In this document: positions 58,058 to 64,000 of the stretch, one piece after another
Layout of the letters: the number at the start of each line of letters is the position of its first letter
Numbering within the stretch: the first letter of the stretch is position 1
The notes under the pieces: generated by a model
Seen by the model: only the letters and a program-made list of their open reading frames with translations
Database searches by the model: none
Told to the model about the DNA's origin: nothing
From: CAWKEY01 sp963696315
Lineage (GTDB): Bacteria; Pseudomonadota; Gammaproteobacteria; Methylococcales; Methylomonadaceae
Direction: 5' to 3'
Length of the DNA stretch: 64,000 bases
Assembly: GCA_963696315.1 (NCBI GenBank)
Contig: CAVOJU010000005.1
Span: forward strand, 1 to 64,000
Translations under genes and position numbers: made by a program

Positions 58058-58351
58058 CTATGGTGATTTCACCAAAGGTGCTGTGCCACTGGAGTTTTTT
58101 TTACCCCCGCGCCATACCCCGCTTTCTTGTCCAGCCAGTTCCGCGGCCTTGACGGCTTGCCCGGCCGCCCAGGCTTGTAACGATTCTTGGCCCATCCGCC
58201 TCATCTGTTCGATAAGCTGCATTTCCGCCGCATCCGCCTCTTGCAACTCGCCCTTCTCGTCCGAGACCACCAGCAACATCGATTCCACCTGTTTCCGTAA
58301 CCCGGGATGTTCGTTCAGGCGATCCAGCAAGACTTCATCACTCAATCCCAT
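58058..58351 (-). CDS. ISKra4 transposase, upstream frame
   Basis: 97 residues (LNEHPGLRKQVESMLLVV through AAELAGQESGVWRGGK). It ends shortly after GGTAAAAAAAACTCC. The -1 frame after this A8 run continues KKLQWHSTFGEITIEEIQYR into the main frame. Both IS3 and ISKra4 here have -1 shifts at A8, which supports programmed slippage. Confidence 0.8.
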   Translation of the reverse strand: MGLSDEVLLDRLNEHPGLRKQVESMLLVVSDEKGELQEADAAEMQLIEQMRRMGQESLQAWAAGQAVKAAELAGQESGVWRGGKKNSSGTAPLVKSP

Positions 58352-58429
58352 GTTGTCTCCTCTCTTATCAAATCAGTGGGTAAGGGGGTAGATTACACCA
58401 CCTCAGTTTGAATCGCACCCCGACCCGTT

Positions 58430-58617
58430 GCAGCCCTTGAAGATTAATTTGAAAAGACAAAAAATGGCAAATAAGCTGCCATTCAAAATTTAGATGCGAT
58501 TAGCTTGCGTTACGGTTTGATGATGCGGGGCATCTGGGTACTATGTTCTGACGCAGATCGCAGTATCAATGAAAAAACTTGCGGTTCAACTATGATTTTT
58601 TTCGTTGATTATTTCTA
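58430..58617. other. Intergenic region upstream of the ankyrin gene
   Basis: The first 60 bases are the tail of the frame split by ISKra4. The remainder is AT-rich and presumably carries the promoter of the ankyrin gene. Confidence 0.35.
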
Positions 58618-58629
58618 TTGGGAATTCGC

Positions 58630-59907
58630 ATGCATCAGAAAGTTTTATGTTTGGTATTTTTTGTGATTTGCTACTTGAACGGAAATTCCGCCTACGCCAG
58701 TGATGGCGATGTGTGCGATTCATTTATCAGAGCTTTCGATGCCGGCAAAGCAAGTTTATTCGAGCTTCCAGATGCACCCTCTTTGCTGGAGAGGTTTTCG
58801 AAATTCGGTGATAAGCCTATATATACGGTGAAAACAGATCTAAATGGTGATGGCGTAGAAGAGATATTTGGTTCATTTCCCCATGATGTTTCTAACGGGA
58901 TGAATTCAAAATTCGGTTTAGCTTTGTTAAAGTCCGATCAGCTAAGTAACGATGAAATTCCGATTGATGCTGATGCCGATCCAATAAATCCAATTACTTT
59001 TGATTCGCGCGAAAAACGGATTTTTAAAATCAATGGATTTTCTTATGTCGTTGTGTTCAATACGATTTATTTATTTCCAAAGCCAATTAAAACATTGAGG
59101 ACTGTCTGGCGAATAAACAGTAACTTTAAACTTGCGGTTGAATGTGAGATCGGTCGATTCGTTCGAGAAGACGGCAAAACATATCATCGAATTTTACGTA
59201 GTGATGAACGCATCTTAAGACAAGCGAAAGAGCTGAATACCGATCCGTGGGATTTGATTGTCAATTTGCCGGGTATCGCCGCATTCGAAGCCGTTGTTTC
59301 TGCCGGTTGGAATTTGAACGAACCTAAATACGCTTGGGTTAAAAATAGACCATTGTGGGTAGCGATCAAGGCTGATCGACTAGATTTGGTGAAAAAGTTT
59401 CTTTCAAATGGTGTGTCAGCTAACTTACCCGAGAGAAGTGAGGATCGGAATGCTCATTCGCCAATCGAGTATGCTATTTGGCAACAAAAACAGCAGTTGG
59501 CTGAAGTTCTTATCGAGTCCGCCGGTGCTAAGAATTTAACTTGCAACATGTTCTCTAGTAGTCCTTTAGCAGAGGCTATCGTGTATGATCAATTAGGTAT
59601 CGTCAAAGTTTTATTGGACAGTGGCGCGGAAGTGGATGGTTCAGCGATACGCGATTGGTTAGAGTTTAGCCGCGATAGGAACTCAGCCAAGCAAATGTTG
59701 GAACTTTTGATCGCCCACGGCATGGATTTGAACAAAAGTTATAAATTTAGTTTTCCAGCAAGTGGTATCAGCCGAGTTAATGCAGATACTGTTAAGGTCG
59801 GTCCAGAGGTTTTATTTATCGAAAAGTATTTAACCCCTCTCCAATATGTACAAAATACACGCAATAAAACTGCCGAAATACTTTTGATTCAAGCTGGGGC
59901 AAAGTAA
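58630..59907 (+). CDS. Exported ankyrin-repeat protein
   Basis: 425 residues from the ATG at 58630, or 429 from 58618. A signal peptide (VLCLVFFVICYLNGNSAYA) is followed by a domain of about 190 residues I do not recognise. It includes VKTDLNGDGVEEIFGSF, which looks like a Ca-binding FG-GAP/dockerin-like loop. Residues about 240-425 are ankyrin-like repeats (PLWVAIKADRLDLVKKFLSN, IVKVLLDSGAEVDGSAI, LELLIAHGMDLN). Probably periplasmic protein-protein interaction. Base composition is more AT-rich than the housekeeping genes. Confidence 0.8.
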   Translation: MHQKVLCLVFFVICYLNGNSAYASDGDVCDSFIRAFDAGKASLFELPDAPSLLERFSKFGDKPIYTVKTDLNGDGVEEIFGSFPHDVSNGMNSKFGLALLKSDQLSNDEIPIDADADPINPITFDSREKRIFKINGFSYVVVFNTIYLFPKPIKTLRTVWRINSNFKLAVECEIGRFVREDGKTYHRILRSDERILRQAKELNTDPWDLIVNLPGIAAFEAVVSAGWNLNEPKYAWVKNRPLWVAIKADRLDLVKKFLSNGVSANLPERSEDRNAHSPIEYAIWQQKQQLAEVLIESAGAKNLTCNMFSSSPLAEAIVYDQLGIVKVLLDSGAEVDGSAIRDWLEFSRDRNSAKQMLELLIAHGMDLNKSYKFSFPASGISRVNADTVKVGPEVLFIEKYLTPLQYVQNTRNKTAEILLIQAGAK

Positions 59908-59910
59908 TAG

Positions 59911-59982
59911 CCCGGTAGGGTGGGCACGGCTTTTTGTGCCCACGCGGGTTGCAATGGTGGGCAAATTTGCCCACCCTACATC
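59911..59982. repeat. REP-like palindrome
   Basis: GTAGGGTGGGCACGG and its partner GTGGGCAAATTTGCCCACCCTAC with an inner TGCCCACGCGGGTTG. Such GTAGGGTGGGC...GCCCACCCTAC units are common dispersed repeats in bacteria. It lies directly after the ankyrin gene stop. Confidence 0.65.
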
Positions 59983-60495
59983 TGCTAAAAGCACTTAACC
60001 GGACGATCAAAAATTTAAAGGGCCGTCCGCAATTGGCCGAATCTGTGAATTCGCCAATCTCGATAGCTGACGTTCAAAATTTGAATGGACTCGACGAAGC
60101 CAAAGTCGCTATCGACCCGTTGCTGACTCAGGTGTTTGAAAATGGTGCGTCAAGAATTGGTTGACAAGCAGTCTTTCAGGTTATTTTAGATGCGCGATTG
60201 CAAAACCTGGTCCTGTTTTGCTTAAAGTATTTGTTAATCCCAGAAAAATTTCAACACGGATCACAGAAATTGAAATGGTCGAACAATTAATTGTGATATT
60301 TCAAAATGTTTAATAATTTTCTAATATTTTCTTAATCTTAAATTAATTTTATCCGGCTATGCTGTATGTTGTCACGAGTTTGATCCGTGACATTTACAAA
60401 CAGTTGATTAGCTATTTTACAGGATGCAGTTGTATTGGGCCCCCCGAACTAATTTAGCTTTTCAAGCGGTAAATAACGAGATTAAGGAGAACAAT
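59983..60495. other. Intergenic region upstream of the flavocytochrome pair
   Basis: AT-rich, about 500 bases. A short open frame to 60164 (ISIADVQNLNGLDE...) could be a decayed gene end, but there is no start or family match. The segment 60290-60420 (many TTAAT/ATTTT tracts) probably holds the promoter. Confidence 0.4.
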
Positions 60496-61284
60496 ATGAC
60501 AACACCCAGCGTAAAACAATGGCTGTCCGCCATACCGTTATTGCTGTTGATATTCCAAGCTCAGGCTGCCTCATTATCGACATCTTCAGTCACTTTGGTG
60601 GTCGGTAGTAGCAGCTCTATCCAAGTAAAAGAAATCAAAGGTACTGCTAGTTTGTCCAATTCCAATCCCAATGCTGTCGATGCCAAATTAGTAACATCCG
60701 GTTCATACGGCACTATCCAGATGACTGGTTTAAATCCGGGTTACGCCAAGTTGACGCTGAAGGATAGAAGCGGAAGTAAAACGGTCAACGTAACGGTTAA
60801 GCCCGCAATGACCGTGTCGCTTAATTCCCTTAACTTAGTGGTCAAACAAATTGGCATCGTACAGGTCAATAACCCAACTGGAGAAATAAGAGTATCCTCG
60901 AGTAATACCGAAGTTGCCTCTGCTTCTGTATCGGATAGCACTATCAAGATCGAAGCCAAATCTGTTGGTTCAATCATTCTAACCATTCGTGATAACTACA
61001 CTACCGTAACGGTTACGGTAACCGTAACATCGGGCTCCAATCCTCCACCTCCGACGGGTGAAAACACTGATGGACGACTGCTGGCCAGCAATTGCTTTCA
61101 ATGCCATGGCACCAATGGCAGTGGCGGTGTTGACAAAATCATGGGCGAAAGCGATCTCTACGGCGAATTACAGGAGTATCTAAGCGGCACCGAAGATCCA
61201 GACAGCATTATGGCGGCCCATGTCAAAGGTTATACGCCGGAACAATTACAAGCGATTGCCGACTATCTGGCCAATCTACAATAA
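60496..61284 (+). CDS. Exported cytochrome c with two Ig-like domains (flavocytochrome c cytochrome subunit)
   Basis: 262 residues from the ATG at 60496 (AAGGAG upstream). Signal peptide (AIPLLLLIFQAQA). Two BIG2-like beta domains, about 25-105 and 105-185, each opening SLSTSSVTLVVG / SLNSLNLVVK. A PPPP linker follows. A class I cytochrome c domain completes it, with CFQCH at 200-204, a likely axial Met (M239 in SIMAAH) and YTPEQLQAIADYLANLQ. It is the natural partner of the flavoprotein 11 bases downstream. Typical FccA lacks the Ig-like part. Confidence 0.85.
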   Translation: MTTPSVKQWLSAIPLLLLIFQAQAASLSTSSVTLVVGSSSSIQVKEIKGTASLSNSNPNAVDAKLVTSGSYGTIQMTGLNPGYAKLTLKDRSGSKTVNVTVKPAMTVSLNSLNLVVKQIGIVQVNNPTGEIRVSSSNTEVASASVSDSTIKIEAKSVGSIILTIRDNYTTVTVTVTVTSGSNPPPPTGENTDGRLLASNCFQCHGTNGSGGVDKIMGESDLYGELQEYLSGTEDPDSIMAAHVKGYTPEQLQAIADYLANLQ

Positions 61285-61295
61285 GGAGAAACATC

Positions 61296-62624
61296 ATGAA
61301 TCGTAGAAATTTTATCAGCACGATGGGACTGAGTGGATTGGGGCTTCTAACGCTTTCGTCGCTTCCTGCCTTCGCGGAGGAATTCATTGCCCCGGTTCAA
61401 TTTCCGGTGCCCACCAATACCGGAATCAGTGGTAATATCGTTGTAGTGGGTGGCGGCATGGCCGGCGCAACAGTCGCGAAATACCTGCGTTTATGGGGAG
61501 GTGCCGACGTAACAGTTACGTTGGTAGAAAAAGAGTCCGAATATATTTCCAACATCATGAGCAACACGGTGTTGACTGGCCAAAGGACACTAGCCAATCT
61601 GAAATATGCCTATAGTGTTCTGACGGGCCACTATGGGGTCAAATTGATACGGCAAGAAGTGACCAAAATCAATGCCGACTCAATTGAATTGGCCAATGGC
61701 ATCACCAAATTGAATTTTGACAGATTAATAGTGGCCCCCGGCTTGGATTTTGACCTGATGCCTGGCATGAGTTTACTATCCGAATACGAGACTTTAATCC
61801 CGCATGCTTGGAAAGCCGGTCCACAAACCACCCTGTTACGCAATCAATTAGTTAGCATGACAGATGGCGCGCCGATTGTCATTACTATCCCTTTGATGCC
61901 GTTTCGTTGTCCGCCTGGCCCCTATGAACGCACTTGCGTAATTGCTGATTGGCTCAAAACAAACAAGCCGAACAGTAAAGTAATTGTATTGGATGCCAAT
62001 GCAAATATTGTTGTGGAAAAAGATAACTTCTCCAATGCTTTTACTGGAATCCACGCCGGTTACGTTGATTATCGCCCAAGCTGCACCATCACCAACATTA
62101 ATAGCGCGACCCGTACGGTTAAATACACGCAGGGGTTATCAACAGATGTTAAATCGATTACTGCTGGCGTACTAAATCCAATTCCACCGCAACGTGCGCC
62201 TAAACTATTGGTGGAGGCTGGTTTGGTTGATGGACGCTTTGCACCCGTCGATGTGTTGAGTTACCAATCTACGAAGAGCCGTAACATCCATGTCATTGGT
62301 GACGCCAGTCTTACTACGATGCCTAAAGCGGGCCACATTGCCAATCAGGAAGCCAAAACCTGTGCGGACGCCATTTTACGTCTGCTGCAAGGCCAGGATC
62401 CTGATCAAGCCCCCGTGACCAATTCGGCATGCTTTACCCCTATCACTGCAACGGAGGCTACTTGGTTATCTGCCGTATATCAATACGATCCCGATGCTCA
62501 AAAAATGGTCATTCCAAGTCAGCATAATGGGGGTACCCCAATCGCCGCAACGGCGCCCAGCACCAAAAATTATCAGGAAATGCTTGGCTGGTTTGATAGT
62601 TTGATGGGCGATACCTTCGCGTAA
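61296..62624 (+). CDS. Flavocytochrome c sulfide dehydrogenase-like flavoprotein
   Basis: 442 residues. Tat signal (NRRNFISTMGLSGLG). FAD fold: IVVVGGGMAGATVAKYL, LIVAPGLDFDL, IHVIGDASLTTMPKAGHIAN; FccB-specific PHAWKAGPQTTLLRNQL, PFRCPPGPYER (C205), NPIPPQRAPKL and a C-terminal WFDSLMGDTFA. Compared from memory with Allochromatium FccB, the FAD-linking Cys42 is replaced by Asn86 (YISNIMSN). The second disulfide Cys337 (GWCPVD) is replaced by Ala316 (GRFAPVD). So the family is clear but the substrate is doubtful. Confidence 0.87.
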   Translation: MNRRNFISTMGLSGLGLLTLSSLPAFAEEFIAPVQFPVPTNTGISGNIVVVGGGMAGATVAKYLRLWGGADVTVTLVEKESEYISNIMSNTVLTGQRTLANLKYAYSVLTGHYGVKLIRQEVTKINADSIELANGITKLNFDRLIVAPGLDFDLMPGMSLLSEYETLIPHAWKAGPQTTLLRNQLVSMTDGAPIVITIPLMPFRCPPGPYERTCVIADWLKTNKPNSKVIVLDANANIVVEKDNFSNAFTGIHAGYVDYRPSCTITNINSATRTVKYTQGLSTDVKSITAGVLNPIPPQRAPKLLVEAGLVDGRFAPVDVLSYQSTKSRNIHVIGDASLTTMPKAGHIANQEAKTCADAILRLLQGQDPDQAPVTNSACFTPITATEATWLSAVYQYDPDAQKMVIPSQHNGGTPIAATAPSTKNYQEMLGWFDSLMGDTFA

Positions 62625-62639
62625 TCGCCATTGACTCGG

Positions 62640-62664
62640 CCATCCCGTTTTTCCGGCGGGATGG
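62640..62664 (+). terminator. Terminator after the flavocytochrome pair
   Basis: CCATCCCG and CGGGATGG around TTTTTCCGG, followed by CTATTCTTTC. It lies 16 bases after the flavoprotein stop. Confidence 0.75.
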
Positions 62665-63007
62665 CTATTCTTTCAATAAGCTTTCGATAAATCGAAGATT
62701 GTCTCTCGCTGGTCAGAATCAGCCAAAGGGGTCAGGTCTTACAATCAAGCATCTATAACTAAACCGACCGGCTGATATACATTCAAGTGCTGTCACCCAT
62801 AGGTATAACATAGCAGTCCGGAATTGGCCGGTAACAGATATTCATTTATTTAATCTTTCGCTAAAGTCGGCATAAGTCTGAATTCGATTTCATTTAAGTC
62901 AGATCAAGTCTGAACTAATACAATCAATGCATTGAAGCTTCGTGTTCTTCGTGGTTAACTCTCTAATATCGAATATTTTCATAGCCTCAAGTGGGATGCT
63001 TCGTTTA
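62665..63007. other. Intergenic region between convergent genes
   Basis: About 340 bases between the flavocytochrome terminator and the end of the ligase gene. I see no gene or repeat. Confidence 0.4.
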
Positions 63008-64000
63008 TCAGCGTTCTTTCAGCATTTCCAGCATCATCTCCCGCATCTTGTATTTCTGCAATTTGCCGGTGACGGTCATCGGGAAAGCCTCGACAAATTC
63101 GATGTGTTTAGGGATTTTGAAATGCGCCAGATTGTCCTGGCAGAAAGCCTTGATTTCTTCGGCAGTGCAATCGGTATCGGCATGGAGCTGAATCCAGGCA
63201 ACGACTTCCTCGCCGTAAAACGCATCGGGTATGCCGAACACGGCAATGCCCGCCACCTTCGGATGGGTAAAGATAAAATCCTCGATTTCACGCGGATAGA
63301 TATTCTCGCCGCCGCGTATGATCATTTCTTTCAACCGGCCGGTAATGCTCAGATAGCCGTCTTCGGTCAATTACGCCCAGATCGCCTGAATGCAGCCAGC
63401 CTTGCTTATCTATTGCTTGAGCGGTGGCTTCGGGATTATTGGTAATAACCCCGCATCAGATGATAGCCCCGGAAGCACACTTCGCCGACCTGGCCTAAGG
63501 GCAGCGTTTGCTCGCCGGCAATATCGATAATCTTGACTTCCTGATGCGGTAAATTGCGGCCTACGGTTTGGGTGCGTCTTTCAAGGCTGTCTTCACGCGT
63601 GGTCAGGTGCGTTAGCGGCGAGGCTTCCGTTTCACCATAACCAATCAGAATTTCCGGGCAATGCATCGTCGTCATGACCCGTTCCATCAATGCCGGCGGG
63701 CAGGGCGCCCCGGCCATAATGCCGGTGCGCAGCGATTCCAGCCGGTAATGGTTGAAATCCGGATGTTCAAGTTCGGCAATAAACATGGTTGGTACGCCAT
63801 GCAAGGCGGTGCAGCGTTCCTGTTCGATCGCTTTCAGCACGGCCTCGGCGTCGAAATGCTCGCAGGCAATAACGGCTAGTGGCGCCCACCGAGAAACACA
63901 ACAGATTGGCCAGCACCATGCCGAAACAGTGGTAAAACGGTACCGGAATGCACAGCCGGTCGTCGTGTGTAAAATGCATGGCCTGAGCGGAAAACCAGGC
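63008..64000 (-). CDS. AMP-binding acyl-CoA ligase, 5' end outside the window
   Basis: C-terminal 330 or so residues of an ANL-superfamily ligase. HFTHDDRLCIPVPFYHCFGM, LHGVPTMFIAELEHPDF, IGYGETEASPLTHLTT (A5 motif), WLHSGDLGV with the conserved Asp (A7), and ITGRLKEMIIRGGENIYPRE (A8). The catalytic Lys region is VTGKLQKYKM. Extra bases near 63375, 63447 and 63870 break the frame into three. Probably activates fatty or other carboxylic acids. The N-terminal half runs off the window. Confidence 0.88.

Larger units (their letters stand above)
57012..58420 (-). mobile_element. ISKra4-family insertion sequence, complete
   Basis: Perfect 20-base inverted repeats (GGGTGCGATTCAAACTGAGG at 57012-57031 and its complement at 58401-58420) and a 9-bp target duplication, CGACCCGTT. 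Carries two transposase frames. The sequence on both sides joins into one open frame (IDRPSG-IDPLQPLKINL) that ends about 60 bases downstream. I cannot identify that interrupted sequence. Confidence 0.92.

Noticed and set aside
59934..60164. 76-codon open frame after the ankyrin gene
   Set aside because: Starts inside a REP-like palindrome, has no ribosome site and no recognisable family.
1..64000. CRISPR arrays, tRNA or rRNA genes, prophage or toxin-antitoxin loci
   Set aside because: Looked for spaced direct repeats, tRNA T-loop patterns and typical neighbouring genes; none was convincing.

Overview
This 64 kb window reads as a chromosomal segment of a gammaproteobacterium, most plausibly a methylotroph or methanotroph of the Methylococcales type. 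That placement is an inference. It rests on an MxaD-like periplasmic protein beside a beta-propeller protein, a complete Na+-NQR operon with nqrM, SulP/carbonic anhydrase transporters, a flavocytochrome-c-like pair, and a heavy load of IS630, IS66, ISAzo13, ISKra4, IS1595 and IS110 type elements. No rRNA, tRNA or CRISPR array was recognised.

Layout. 0.1-0.8 kb: rhomboid protease. 1.1-14.6 kb: a nested pile of mobile elements that has cut one secreted beta-propeller-like gene into three pieces; removing the elements one by one restores the host reading frames. 15.0-19.7 kb: housekeeping run miaB-phoH-ybeY-corC-galE. 19.8-23.7 kb: D-Ala-D-Ala carboxypeptidase with a long basic tail, a small membrane protein, and pgi. 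24.0-30.3 kb: a fatty-acid beta-oxidation operon (fadA-fadB-fadE) behind an acyltransferase/hydrolase remnant. 31-35 kb: two SulP anion transporters, one fused to a beta-carbonic anhydrase. 35.5-39.2 kb: a cysteine-rich HTH regulator divergent from a truncated haemoglobin, its likely reductase, and an HPP-CBS membrane protein. 39.3-41.1 kb: MOSC protein and rfbC. 41.5-47.8 kb: nqrABCDEF and nqrM. 47.9-52 kb: CBS protein, sbcB, mxaD-like, YVTN propeller protein and a small conserved protein. 52.2-54.3 kb: the tail of a xanthine dehydrogenase operon, cut off by mobile elements. 54.3-58.4 kb: IS1595 split by IS3, then ISKra4. 58.6-62.6 kb: ankyrin protein and an unusual flavocytochrome c pair. 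63.0-64.0 kb: an acyl-CoA ligase running off the end.

Two points affect how everything else is read. First, many housekeeping genes (miaB, phoH, pgi, fadE, fadB, both SulP genes, nqrC, nqrE, nqrF, sbcB, xdhC, the ligase) are broken by frameshifts, and every one I could resolve behaves as an extra base or bases. This looks like insertion-type sequencing error, so I annotate these genes as full-length CDSs. The exceptions are two -1 shifts at runs of eight A in the IS3 and ISKra4 transposases, which fit programmed frameshifting. Second, the mobile-element borders were set by eye from inverted repeats, target duplications and restored reading frames, so some are good only to a few bases.

No wholly new defence or mobile system stands out. 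The most unusual biology is the flavocytochrome-c-like pair at 60.5-62.6 kb: its flavoprotein lacks two of the three cysteines that define sulfide dehydrogenase, and its cytochrome carries Ig-like domains.
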